A stretch of 64,000 bases of DNA from Okapia johnstoni (GCA_024291935.2 CM044320.1:30906001-30970000), one strand, 5' to 3'. Numbered from the stretch's first letter, positions 23,669 through 34,779 are shown. Translations and numbers: made by a program. The notes: a model not told the origin generated them from the sequence alone.

Positions 23669-23734
23669 AAGAGTTTCAGTCAGTGAATGTGGAAGAAATT
23701 ATGGAATTATGCAATTAACATTTTGTAATCCATC

Positions 23735-24034
23735 GTAAAAGAGATCAATCCTGGGTGTTCATTGGAAGGACTGATGTTGAAGCTGAAACTCCAATACTTT
23801 GGCCACCTCATGCGAAGGGTTGACTCATTGGAAAAGACCCTAATGCTGGGTAGGATTGGGGGCGGGAGGAGAAGGGGATGACAGAGGATGAGACGGCTGG
23901 ATGGCATCACTGACTCGATGGACATGGGTTTGGGTAGACTCCGGGAGTTGGTGATGGACAGAGAGGCCTGGTGTGCTGCAATTCATGGGGTCACAAAAAG
24001 TCGGATACGACTGAGCGACTGAACTGAACTGAAT
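23735..24034 (+). mobile_element. BovB LINE 3' end with (CTGAA)n tail
   Basis: 'gagatcaatcctgggtgttc', 'ggaaggactgatgttgaagc', 'ttggccacctcatgcgaagg', 'gacggctggatggcatcact', 'atacgactgagcgactgaac', ending in the typical short (CTGAA)n tail. By eye the least diverged BovB copy in the window. Confidence 0.94.
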
Positions 24035-24650
24035 GAAATAATTGATTCAAGCAGTGATCATCAATGGATTAAACCATTAGCTACACAATGACTGATGGTG
24101 ACTTTTATAAGAGAGGGATGAGGCTGTCACCACTTGAACCCACTGATCTATCTTATCCTAAAAGACAGAAAGACAGACACATAATGGAAACTGCATCTAT
24201 TCAAGCCTCTAGAGCTAATTTCTATTGATAGGAAATACAGTGGATATAGAAACAAGTTAAGGAACACCAGAAGAAAACAAGTAAATAAATACAGAGTATG
24301 CAACATTCTATATGACCACTATCTTGGTTTCTGCAATAAGAAAATAGCATTAATAAAAGAGAGTGGGAAATATTTCTTATTAAAAGAGAATTAGAAACTT
24401 AACCAAATTTAATATGTAGTACTTATTTGGATTATGATTCAAACAATCCAGTTGTAAAAAGATCTTTTGCAACAACTTAGAAATTTTCATTACATACAGG
24501 TTATTAGATGAGCCCAAGGAATTATTGTCAATTTTGTTAGGTTTCATAATAACATTGTTGCTATGTATGAAAATGTCCATACTTCTGAAGATGCATATTC
24601 AAGTACAGCTATCTTGGATATGCTTTTAAATACTTCTGCAAAAAAAAAAA
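24035..24650. other. Unique stretch
   Basis: AT-rich, no feature recognised. A 66-codon antisense ORF (24380-24580) is unsupported. Confidence 0.45.
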
Positions 24651-24659
24651 GAAGGAGGT

Positions 24660-24688
24660 GGGCGGTGGGGGGTGGGGGGATGGGGGGG
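24660..24688 (+). other. G-quadruplex-like tract
   Basis: Four G runs of 3, 6, 6 and 7 separated by short loops (cggt, t, at) satisfy the classic G4 pattern on the + strand. An A12 run lies just upstream (24640-24651). Confidence 0.85.
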
Positions 24689-25049
24689 CATTAATGAACC
24701 AGAGTGTCAAAATCTTAAAACTACAGAACTTTTTTGTATGTTTCCATCTCCTTCTGTGATCGTATGAGATTATTCATAATAAATTTTTTAAGTTTAGCCA
24801 AGTATTAATAATACAGAGCAGGAAACCAAGAGTTAGGGTGTATAAGGAAGAGAAAACAGTACAAGGAAGAACTCTGACTCAACCAACATCATCAAGAAAA
24901 AATCAGAGGGCAGCAAACAGTTGGGTAGGAAGGTCAAGCAGTCCAGGTGGGGCCTGGCCCCAGATGACCTTGAGTCCCATGCCAGGAAGCTTGGGTTTAC
25001 CCTGTAGACTATGGGAAGCCAAGCATGGGCACCAAGCGTGGTTCAATTA

Positions 25050-25260
25050 CCACGCCATTTCTAAGGCAAAGAACTGGCCTCCCAATGCAGGAGACATAAA
25101 AGAGACATGGGTTTGATCCCTGGGAAGGGAAGATCCTGGAGGAGGGCATGGTAACCCACTCCAGTATTCTTGCCTGGAGAACCCCATGGACAGAGGAGCT
25201 TGGCATGTCACACGGGGTCACAAAGGTTGGACATGACTAAAGTGACTTAGCATGCATGCT
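25050..25260 (+). mobile_element. Bov-tA SINE
   Basis: Decayed head, then 'aatgcaggagacataaaaga', 'gtttgatccctgggaaggga', Bov-A body 'acccactccagtattcttgc', and 3' core 'gactaaagtgacttagcatg'. The extended 'gagacataaaagagacatgg' segment marks a Bov-tA1-like subtype. Inserted in the L2 relic. Confidence 0.92.
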
Positions 25261-25785
25261 AGACCATCACTCTAGCGACCCTGTGTGGAGTGGACTTCAG
25301 GAAGATGATGGAAAAGGGAGCAAGGCTGGAGAAATAAAGTTCTGTTAGGAGCCTACTGCAAAACTAAAGACAAGGAATGGCAAAGGAGTGAGAGAGAGTG
25401 AGAATAAGGCAGAGGGACCAGGAATTAGTCATAGGACGAGAAAAACTGAACAAGTATCAATGCAGGCTTTCAACTTTCTGCAGGTACAGAGAAGTGGCTT
25501 TGACACCGAAATGGGGGATTCAGAAGGAAAAGCATATTTGAAGATAGGAATGTGGGGACAAGGAAATTATAAAAGTCCATGTTTAGCATCCCGAATTTCT
25601 TTTGAAGACAGCCAAGCTCATTATACATGGAGAACTCTGGGCATCAATCACAACTCCTCAGAATATGGGCAGCAAATGAAGCCCCAAGAATGGATAAGAT
25701 CACTCACTCCACAATTCAGGGGTCAGGCTTGTCATTATTCAGTATCCAGCACAGTGTTTAGCATGGTACAGGGCGTCTACAGAAA

Positions 25786-26060
25786 ATCAACCCTGAACAT
25801 TCATTGGAAGGACTGATGCTGAAGTTGAAGCTCCAATACTTTGGCCACCTGACGCGAAGAGCTGACTCACTGGAAAAGACTCAGATGCTGAGAAAGACTG
25901 AGGGCAGAAGGAGAATGCATAAGATGGTTGGATGGATTCACGGACTCAACGGACATGAGTTGGAGGGAACTTCAGGAGACAGTGAAGGACAGGGAAGCCT
26001 GGAGTACTGTAGTCCATGCAGTTGCAGAGTCAGACACAACTTATCAACTAAACAACAGCA
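25786..26060 (+). mobile_element. BovB LINE 3' end
   Basis: 'ggaaggactgatgctgaagt', 'ttggccacctgacgcgaaga', 'aagatggttggatggattca', 'gtccatgcagttgcagagtc', (ACA)n-like tail. Contains a small internal deletion around 'agaatgcataagatgg'. Inserted in the same L2 relic. Confidence 0.92.
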
Positions 26061-26474
26061 ATGGGGTTCCTAATAAGTACTAAATAAGTGGTGAATGATA
26101 TTGTCCGGGGAGAACATGAATAGTGCACAGGACAGTAGGCTAATGGCAGAACTCGGGAGGCCTGATGCTAAGGAGTGAAAGCATAAAGAGGTCCTCGAAG
26201 GAAATGAACAATTAAGCTTAGACAGGGAAGAGGACAGAGACCACACAGATACAGAAAGGGAAAAAACAGAGATTTCGAGGAAGGATGAGGCGTCAACACT
26301 GTCAGAGACAAGGAAGGAGGAAAATAAGGTTTGGAAAATGCCCATTCATTGGGCAAAATGGAGGTAGCTGATGATCTTAGCCTTCCTGAGGCTCTGAGGC
26401 AAATGACCTACTTTGCTCCCCCTAAAAATAAAGTTAAGTAAGCAGCATGATGACCAGTGAGTAGACAATGTCAT

Positions 26475-26590
26475 TGTTTGTGTGGCCATGACTGTGTCAT
26501 TTAACCTTTCTTATTCTTTTCTTATGTTTAAAATGAAACCTATGAACTATATTATCTCTAAGGTTACATTCAATTCAAAAATTCTACAAA
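26475..26590 (+). mobile_element. MIR SINE fragment
   Basis: 'gactgtgtcatttaaccttt', 'ttatgtttaaaatgaaacct' and 'tatctctaaggttacattca' match the MIR core-to-3' succession, with about normal MIR divergence. Confidence 0.55.
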
Positions 26591-28861
26591 AGCAAATCCT
26601 TTGGTTTAAAGCGTTCCAAAGATAGTAAGAGTCAAGTACCTCCTGGTATCCATTATATTTTATGCTGGACTTCCACTCTACTCAATCTTCGCTTCATCCT
26701 CCTTTTCTCTCCCACCATTTTTTTTTCCTATAAGTGATCTTTAAATTGCTTCAAGGTAAAAGTGATGGACCTTATAGGAGCATAAAAATGACCATGATAT
26801 TTATGGCAAAAAATAAAAGATGACAGATGAAGAGACTTGTCAGGCCCAGAATTTAAGTCAGCAATTCACAAACATAAGAAAGACTAAGAGATAAATTCCT
26901 AAAATATTCTTTGGGGATAAAGAATAATTAACAGTGAGAGCCAAAATGCCATCAACCCAGTAAGTAAACATGAAAGCACACAGCATGGAACCTCCTACCC
27001 TAAGGGAAGTTAGAGAGATGCCCTGATGTGGAATGCACTCGCCTCTAGTCAGCAAGCTATAAAAAGGCCCTCACTTTTATTTGATCTGTGCTTATATATG
27101 GTTGTCATGCTCTGGGCCTGGCAAATAACTAGAAAATTCATTCATGTTACTCCAGCAAATCCGTTAACTTGGGTCTCATCTACACTAAATATTTAAATCA
27201 TGTAACACAGATTGTACTTTAACATTGGAACCAGAAATTCATTTACAGTCATAAAGGCCAGGCAATGAATCTGACATTCCCAATCTTACTTTTATTTGTA
27301 GATGTTGAGAATATCAACCACAAAATTTAGTAAAAACAAAAAAAGAAATGATCAGATTTCTTTTCACTTAATCTGTATTAATGGCTTCACAAACCATTTT
27401 AAGAATGAATAAGAATAAACTTGTCATTTGAATAAGAAGTTTTATGTTTACTACATCAGACAAATTATTCAAATAGGCTGGAATCACTTTCCTCAAATTA
27501 ATCTCATAATCAGGTAGTTAACAGAAACAAGTATAGTTTCATGTTCAAAATAGACATTTGTTCATATTGCTATCTACAATCAACACACAGGTGAGCACAG
27601 TATGTTTTTGAGGCAATTTTTGGAACACAAAATAAACAAAAAATAGGATATTCCACACAAAGATGATGGAGTGGGTAAACACATAACTACTGACCAGAAT
27701 AGACGCTATGCATACAACAGAGATTTTTAACTGAGGTCTGGTTCTCTATAACTCAATCAACTGGTTCCAATTTTCAAATGTTTAATGGTCTTAAAAGAGT
27801 TATGCCCCCCCATAATGTTGGTTAAGACAAATCAAATTAAACACCTAAAGGAAGGGTCATTATACAGGCAGGAAAAGACCAACCAGGCAGGAAGTAAAGA
27901 CCAGGTAGATAAGCAAATGAGATGCAGATCACTGGCCCCAGAAGTTAGATGGTTAAAAGTTATCAGAAACACATGTTCAAGTCTTTTAAATATATATTTG
28001 CCTAAGCCACAGCCACAGAGGGTGTGTTAGTGCCTGAATTTTAAAACTCCACAGGTGACTCTGATGATGAGCCAGGATTGAAATCAAACAGTCAGAGGCA
28101 CAGGGAGACGATCTGAATAGAGGGAACACGTGCCAGGTACAAGCATGGCTCTGAGGTGAGGACCTGGCCCCAGCAATTTCTTATGCCATGAAAGTCATGA
28201 ATCTCAGTTAGGAGCTGGTCCCAGGTCTGAGAGCTCACCATGAGCAGCAAGTAAGTATTCCTGGCTGGAAGGGGCAATGAAGAAAGAGACGCCAATCTTT
28301 AAAACATATTCTGCTTATTGTCACAGTAACACAAATCTTAGGCAGCTGTAACAAACTGCTTCACATGTGAATGTCTTATCCTTTTTCTACTCCCAAAGCA
28401 GGCAAATTCCACAGAACCAAGGGATGTGACTTGTTCTTTATTGGAATAGACAGTCTACAGAAGACAAGCAAAAATTACTATAACTACTTTGTTGCAAGGA
28501 AATCTCTAAACCACTCCCCTCTACCTTCTCTGTCTTCCTCCCTGAAGTCACATGAATCAGAAAAATTACTTCTCTTTTGACTTTTTACTTTCAAATATCC
28601 TAACATATTTTTTAATTCAACCTTTAAATTCATGTGATTTTAATTTTCTAAACTAACTTTAATTTGGTTATCTGTTCACCTTCCCCATTCAAATAGGTTC
28701 ATTGGCTTATTTAAGTATTTTCCCCACAACACCCAAGGTTCCATAATTATGTTAAATCTCTACGTTAAATTCATATGGCAAGAACACAGGAATTACTGAT
28801 CAGGAACTGTCCAAAAAACATTCAGTCACTTCAAGTTGCATCAATCTGATTATTTCTAAAG

Positions 28862-28863
<2 letters not shown>
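26591..28863. other. 2.3 kb without recognised features
   Basis: Unique AT-rich DNA. Short ORFs on both strands (60-81 codons) have no motif. No repeat family recognised. Confidence 0.5.

Positions 28864-28915
<52 letters not shown>
28864..28915. repeat. (AT)n microsatellite followed by T16
   Basis: An uninterrupted AT run (about 18 units) runs directly into a T homopolymer, then a Bov-tA begins. The perfect array should be highly polymorphic. Confidence 0.97.
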
Positions 28916-28918
28916 AAA

Positions 28919-29070
28919 GGAGCTTCCCTGGTGACTCAGACAGTAAAGAATCTTGCCTGCAATGCAAGGTTCAATTCCTGGATCAGGAAGATTCCCTGGA
29001 GAAGGGAGTGGCTAGCCACTCCAGTATTCTTGCCTGGAGAATTCCATAGACTGAGCGACTAACACTTTCA
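28919..29070 (+). mobile_element. Bov-tA2-like SINE with internal deletion
   Basis: Head 'agcttccctggtgactcaga', B-box-like 'ggttcaattcctgg', body 'ccactccagtattcttgcct', then a jump from 'gaattccatag' to 'actgagcgactaacactttc'. About 40 bp around the usual 'gtccatggggtcgcaaagag' are missing. Confidence 0.92.
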
Positions 29071-29320
29071 CGTATTTTTAACATTTATGGGTTCATTATC
29101 AAAATCTTAACGGAATTAACTCAACAAATAATGAACACACCTTACTTTTTTCATACATTTTAGTGAGTCGGATACTCAGGAGTTTGCTCCATAAAAGCTC
29201 CATTAAAATTATCACTGTAATACATTTTAATTGATAAGCCATTATGGTGATTAAATCCAATACTGAGTCAATTATTGTTGAAAACAATCAAGTACCTAAT
29301 CATTACCTAAATCTATATTC

Positions 29321-29463
29321 CAGAGGGAGGTGGGAGGGAGGTTCAAGAGGGAGGGAACATAAGTATACCTATGGCCAATTCATGCTGATGTATGGCAAAA
29401 ACCATCACAATATTGTAAAGTAATTATTGTCCAATTAAAGTAAATAAATGTTTTTTAAAAAAC
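29321..29463 (+). mobile_element. Ruminant L1 3' end with TSD
   Basis: 'gggagggaggttcaagaggg', 'aagtatacctatggccaatt', 'catgctgatgtatggcaaaa', 'acaatattgtaaagtaatta' and an A-rich tail define the L1-BT-type 3' end. The G-rich polypurine tract near its start is typical of L1 3' UTRs. 'tctatattc' flanks it at 29312-29320 and 29464-29472, consistent with a 9-bp duplication. Confidence 0.9.
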
Positions 29464-29472
29464 TCTATATTC

Positions 29473-30011
29473 TAATCACAAGAGAGAATAAGCAAAAGAA
29501 TCGTCGTTACAAAAAGATTTTTAACTCTCACAGACTTTGTAGCAAAGTGCTCAAGCATGCTGACCTTCCTCTTTGCTAGAAGTTCAGAAGCCTGAATTAA
29601 CTCTGAGTAAAATGATATTCTGTTCAGATGTCTTAGATTTGCCCAGCTTAAAAGCTGTCCTAAAACACAGATACTTGATCTATCTACTACTGGAATGGTA
29701 ATCTACATAATGTAGGGAAGCTGCTAAGACTAGCATAAGCTCTAAATCCTTTTTGAAATTAACCACAGAATTCTATCCACAGCCCTTCGGTTTTCATCAG
29801 AACAGAATTTTAAATGGACTCTTATTTTATTTCCAGAGATCAAAGTTTAATAAAACTGAAAAATACTTAAGACTTAAATATAACACCTTTATCTTGATGA
29901 AGACAATGTATATATACATTCCTTTTTTTTCTATATCTTGAGACAGTGCATACCTTCAGCTTAGAAGATGTTTCAGCTCCTGAGTATCTGACTCACTAAA
30001 GAGGAAGCAGA
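29473..30011. other. Unique stretch
   Basis: No feature recognised between the L1 end and the 5S pseudogene. Confidence 0.4.
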
Positions 30012-30020
30012 AGAGACTAT

Positions 30021-30114
30021 GGTAGTCTATGGCCATACCACCCTAAAGGCGCCTGATCTCATCTGATCTTGGAAGCTAAGCAGGGTCCAGCCTGGTTAGT
30101 AGTTGGATGGGAGA
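30021..30114 (+). pseudogene. 5S rRNA pseudogene, 3'-truncated
   Basis: From 30025 ('gtctatggccataccaccct') the sequence follows 5S rRNA without gaps for about 90 of 121 nt, through 'ggaagctaagcagggt' and 'cctggttagtagttggatgg', ending at 'gggaga'. About 9 substitutions, several at CpG sites. The internal promoter region is altered at the usual 'gtcgggcc' (here 'gtccagcc'). 'agagactat' flanks it at 30012-30020 and 30112-30120, which looks like a target-site duplication. The lost 3' third means it cannot be a functional 5S gene. Confidence 0.9.
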
Positions 30115-30159
30115 GACTATCGTATAATAGAGATGTGAATTCACTAAAATTCATAAGAG

Positions 30160-30312
30160 CTGGGTTCTCAACCTTGTTTCTAACTAAAGAGAATTGCCTT
30201 GGGCGTCAGTCAATAGCTCTAGAACTCAACTTCTGCATCTGTAAAATAAGGAACTTGATATTAGGTCATCTTTCAGGTCTTTTCCAATCCAGAATCTCAG
30301 TGTACGTATAGA
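30160..30312 (+). mobile_element. MIR SINE
   Basis: 'gccttgggcgtcagtcaata', 'acttctgcatctgtaaaata', 'ggtcatctttcaggtctttt' and 'ccagaatctcagtgt' match the MIR core and 3' end in order. Confidence 0.7.
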
Positions 30313-31794
30313 ATTATCTCTAAATCCAAGTAGACTCTGTTCAGCCAAGGATTATAATCCATCCAGAGTCTTTTGTGTTAACTTGATAGAAAAAAGTATC
30401 AGGTAAACTTAATGAGGTTAACTCAAGCAACACTAGAAGTGGTTTTTAGGTACTCAGGAATCCCACATGGTGTCTTCTTACAGATGAAACCTCCATGTTT
30501 AATTTAATACAAAGACAAGGATTGTTGGTTTCCCAAATGAAACCTCTTTGCAACCTGGCAAGCATGGCTGCTAATCAATGGAGAAGCAGAACACTAGGGA
30601 ATAATTAAAGGGATCTCCAACATAAGTCTACGCTTTGTGTGCTCAGTTGCTGTCCTGTTGGACTCTTTGCAACCCCATGGACTGTACCTGTACCTCCCCC
30701 AACCAACCAGGGGTCAAATTCAGACCATTATATTTCTTTACAAACTTCTGTATTTATCTGAGAACAGCCCAGGAATGTTTGAGGGAGAAATGCTATAGCC
30801 ACTCCCTATTCTGACTTTAATTTCTAGTCTTCAAGATTGCCACTTGTTTGATCTTTTTTTTTTTAAATGCCCCCACTCATATGCATACTATTCCCCTGGA
30901 GCAAATCCCTCTTATCTTCTCAAACTGTCATAACAAGCCTGTGAAATTATAGAATTATGCAATTCTAAAGAGAGGAAACGTAGAGATTTCCTAATACAAT
31001 TCTTGTCCTGACATATATGACCCACTTCTTTCTCGACAACAAGACTTTCTCTACCTTACAAGGTAGCCCTCTTTATGGTTGGACAACTCAGATTTTTTGG
31101 AGGTTTTCCATTTCACAGTACCAAAATGATCTTCATTTATGTCTTACAGTTCTTTGGGAACAACACAAAACCATTAAACTATCTTTTCCACATGCCAGAT
31201 ATTCATATATTTGAAGACAGTTGTGATGTTCTGAGTTAGGCCTCTGGACCTACTTAAGTTTATCAATAAGGCCTTGCAACAATTAGCCAATTACTTTCTT
31301 TTTAATAGTGCAATTGAATCTCTGGCTTATTACCCATTTAAACTTCACATTCTTTTTTTCCTAAGGAATCACTCTCAAGTGTCTACTATTTTAGCCTTAC
31401 ATACTAGGCTTACATTTATCTGAAATATTAGATCCTGATTATTTGATTCAGCATACAAGCTACCCCTCTCAGATACTTGGCATCCAAAGATCTGCTAAGC
31501 ACACTTTCTACTGAAGTTTTGTCAATAAATATTCAAAGACAAGGACAAGGTCACAGTCCACATTCCATTAGCACTCATCTGTCAATCTATGAATTCAGTT
31601 GCTCTACCTGCCAAAAGTCTGCCTAAATATCTCAAGCTACTACTATTTACCCTTTTTTTTTTCCAGAATTATATGAGCAAGTTCTCTTGTAAATACATTT
31701 GGCTTGGACTAGAACTTTGAACTCACTTCTAGAAGTCTTACTCTATTCTTTATTCCAGGCTAGATTTGAACTTCCAGTGAAATATGTTTAATCT
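30313..31794. other. 1.5 kb, mostly unique
   Basis: Holds one Bov-A fragment (listed next). Otherwise AT-rich with no feature recognised. Confidence 0.45.
30638..30695 (-). mobile_element. Bov-A SINE fragment, antisense
   Basis: Only the antisense 3' part is present: 'gtgctcagttgctgtcctgt' and 'gactctttgcaaccccatgg'. The body is lost after 'actgtacctg'. Confidence 0.82.
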
Positions 31795-32005
31795 AAAGGC
31801 TTCCCTAGTGGCTCAGTGGTAAAGAATCCACCTGCCAATACGGGAGATTCAAGTTTGATCCCTGGATCAGGAAGATCCTCTGGAGAAGGAAATGGCAACC
31901 CACTCCAGTATTCTTGCCTGGGAAATTCCATGGACAAGAGAAGCTCTAGTCCATGGGGTCGCAAAAGAGTCGGACATGAGTCAGCGACTAAAACAACACC
32001 AGCAA
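31795..32005 (+). mobile_element. Bov-tA SINE with TSD
   Basis: Head 'ggcttccctagtggctcagt', B-box-like 'gtttgatccctggatcag', body 'cccactccagtattcttgcc', 3' core 'cggacatgagtcagcgacta'. Flanks 'atgtttaatct' (31784-31794) and 'atgttgaatct' (32006-32016) differ at one of 11 bases. Overlapping ORFs on both strands are repeat artefacts. Confidence 0.94.
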
Positions 32006-32107
32006 ATGTTGAATCTCCACTTTGCATTTTGGAGACAAAACAGGGGTTGAAGGGTTTGCCTTTATGTCAATTATTCATTTTATACCCCAATATTATCATA
32101 ATAGATT

Positions 32108-32205
32108 TTTGAGAGCAAAGACCTCATTATATTTTAGTACCCACAGTGTAAACAAGATAATTTAGCATAATAATCCTAATAAATGTTTACAGAATGAATA
32201 CTGAC
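32108..32205 (+). mobile_element. L2 LINE 3' end
   Basis: 'ttgagagcaaagacctcatt', 'agtacccacagtgtaaacaa' and 'cctaataaatgtttacagaa' follow the sense L2 3' end order (gagggcaggga, then ccccagtgcc, then caataaatgttt). Confidence 0.6.
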
Positions 32206-33485
32206 ATGATCATTAACTTTCCAAAAGTCCCTGTCTTTCTTATAAGCCTTAGCTTTGTACCTCTTCCTCCATCTTTGATACCCCTTTAAATTTTGAGCTT
32301 ATCAAAGAGCACCTGATACAGTTACACTTTTATTTAACTCCTTTTCTTTCTCAGCAGGATTATTCCCAATTACACAGTCAGAATTACAATTTTAGAGCAT
32401 CTCATCCTTCTTGAGCTATATTTCTTCTTTATAATCTCTGTACACGGAATTATAAATCAGGCAACATTCACACTTAATTGGTATTTTCAGTGTAATTTTT
32501 TGTTTCTTCCTCTATTCTTTATGTTTCAGCTTCAAAACATTTAGGCTCCTAACACTCGAAAAGATAAAAATAATAATATAAATTTGTTCTTTTGTCTCTT
32601 CAAAGCTTTTATATTTCAGTTCCAATGCTCTAACTCCTTAATCTGTAGAATGATTTAAAATCTTAATACTTACTAAACAATAAACAAGATAAAAAAAATT
32701 ATTCTAAGCAACTTAAAGACTAAACCTAAAATTCACATTAGCTTTCAAAAGCAGGCATATTATAACTGATCCTTTAAAATCACACTCAGTAATTTAAATT
32801 AGAAGAATGCCTTCTTTATGTAGCAAGTGTTCTGCAAACCTCAGCCATCTGAAACAGTTATGATACCCAGTTCTACCCTTCCCTTGACTTTTCACCAACA
32901 TCCTGAGCAGCAAATTAATAAATTCTGAATAGCTTTTAAAAACATAAGTCTCCAAGAAGACCTAAAATCATGCTTGACTCCACATGACCATATAGCTTAT
33001 GAGAAGAGGGTCATCACTTGTTGGGTATGAGTCTAATGGTCAAGTCAACAGGCACTAACCCCAGAAGCATAGAAAACCCAGTGGAGAAAGGCAAAGATAC
33101 GACAGGGGAGATGGGAAAGAAAGAAAATAGCAAATGAGAGAAGCAAAGGAAGTTCAGTGAAATCACTGTAAGTAGTTAGTACAAAAAAGAAAGACCCACA
33201 CCCCCTGCAGTCCTTGAGACTCTCAAGAGATGACAGTTTGGGAGAATAATTCATGTCCTTAAGGATTTCCCTAGACCACCAATGAATGTTTAACAGTGAC
33301 CAAACATGTTATCTAATAACAACTGAAACACATTTCTGTCAAAGAAAACATTTCTATGTCTTGTATCATCTCTCTACCCCCAGACTTTGAAATCAGCAAC
33401 AAGTAGGTAAACTTGTATTTGTATCAAACTCTCTGAGCAGAACTCTAAAAAGCTGACTTTTATCAGAATTCAAAAATTAGTAAGA
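32206..33485. other. 1.3 kb without recognised features
   Basis: Unique AT-rich DNA. Nothing recognised. Confidence 0.45.
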
Positions 33486-33690
33486 GGGACTTCCCTGGTG
33501 GTCTAGTGGTTAGGACTCAGCCTTCCAGTGCAGGCAATGTGCGTTTGATCCCTGGTCAAGGAACTAAGATCCCACATGCCAAGTGGCCACAAAACCAAAA
33601 CATAAAACAGGAGCAATATTGTAACAAACGCAATAAAGAATTAAAAAATGGCCCACATCAAAAAAACTTTTAAAAAATAATAATAAAATC
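33486..33690 (+). mobile_element. CHR-type tRNA-Glu SINE
   Basis: 'gggacttccctggtggtcta', 'gtggttaggactcagccttc', 'cgtttgatccctggtcaagg', 'actaagatcccacatgccaa', then a long A-rich, interrupted tail. Confidence 0.9.
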
Positions 33691-34779
33691 CTATAGTAGC
33701 TGTACCTCTTCAAAAGTTTTTAAGTACTACATATACACCAATCACCACTATTTTCAAGCAGAAAACGCTCCAATTTCACCACAGTGAATTGAAAATTAGT
33801 CTCCACATACAGAAGAAAAATGCTACTTAGGATTCTGAAACCCTCACAGATCAGTTTCTCACACCCTCCAGTGTTATGTTATACATGATATAATGATCAC
33901 AAATTTTATTAACCAGATTTTGAACCAATCAGATTTTAAATCAGCTTGTAAAAGTTCCAGGTAAAAACTCAAATTCTCCCACAGTTACTCAATCATGAAA
34001 TGTTGAAAAGAAGAAGTGATAAGAAATTAAAAGGTAGTTTTTCTTTCCTCCACAGAATACACAGAATCACTTACGTCTCAGCAAATATTTAGAATATTGG
34101 CAGCTCAAATTGTCATGATTGACACAAGTAGATAACACTCGAAACAAACCCCAGGCTAGGGAAAGTAGTTATCATAAGCAGTTTTGCGATCCATTTTTTT
34201 TCCCTCTGTGAAACAGGTAAGAGAATGCTCCAAGATATCGCACATAGTCATTTACATACAGTATCATTTTATGGAATTTTCCAAGGTGTTAATTAAAAGT
34301 TTTAATGAATGTTAATCATCTGTCAATTTCATTGGCAATCTCTGTTCAACCATATGCTTCTCTTTTACACCTGTAAGTTATTTTATAAAACCATTACTCT
34401 AAATTATCTTACTTCCATAACATGTTATTTGTATTAGTATTTAGGAAATAAAATTTCTGTAGGATATACAGCAATCTTCTACAGTTTTTGTGTATTTTCT
34501 AACTTCTTTAAATAAGGTATGAGTTTGTAGGATTTGCATGATCATTATACTTCCAAGAGAAAATCTAAAAATCTTCATTCTTTTTTTAAAAAAACTTCAC
34601 TCTTTAAAAAAAATATCTATTCTTTTAAGTTAAACTGGTTTTATGCCCAGGAAAGAATGCTGAGTTGGAAAATGGAACGTAGTATTGTATCCTAGAAACC
34701 TAAAACTGAAATTTTCTTTAAGTTATTATACAACTTTGCTCCCTTAATCTTTCTCTGGTTCAATAAGCTCTTACATTCA
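33691..34779. other. 1.1 kb without recognised features
   Basis: Unique AT-rich DNA, with poly-A and poly-T runs near 34580-34615. Confidence 0.45.

Larger units (their letters stand above)
24895..26385 (-). mobile_element. Long antisense L2 LINE relic, split by two insertions
   Basis: Collinear with the reverse complement of L2 ORF2 and 3' region: 'ctggccccagatgaccttga', 'tgggtttaccctgtagacta', then past a Bov-tA 'ctctagcgaccctgtgtgga', 'gcaaatgaagccccaagaat', and past a BovB 'cgtcaacactgtcagagaca' with 'aatgcccattcattgggcaa'. The last part corresponds to the antisense of the L2 reverse-transcriptase segment. The 142-codon ORF at 25388-25816 lies across this decayed sequence and the BovB and is not a gene. 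Confidence 0.6.

Noticed and set aside
25720..25780. Sense L2/MIR 3' end ('cagtatccagcacagtgttt')
   Set aside because: A short phrase resembling 'cccagcacagtgcctagcat', but it lies within an antisense L2 relic and is too short to separate from chance.
25388..25816. 142-codon ORF on the + strand
   Set aside because: It lies across decayed antisense L2 and enters a BovB insertion. No domain, no splice context, and its length is reachable by chance in moderately GC DNA.
30025..30114. Functional 5S rRNA gene
   Set aside because: Only about 90 of 121 nt are present, the internal control region is mutated, and it is flanked by direct repeats.
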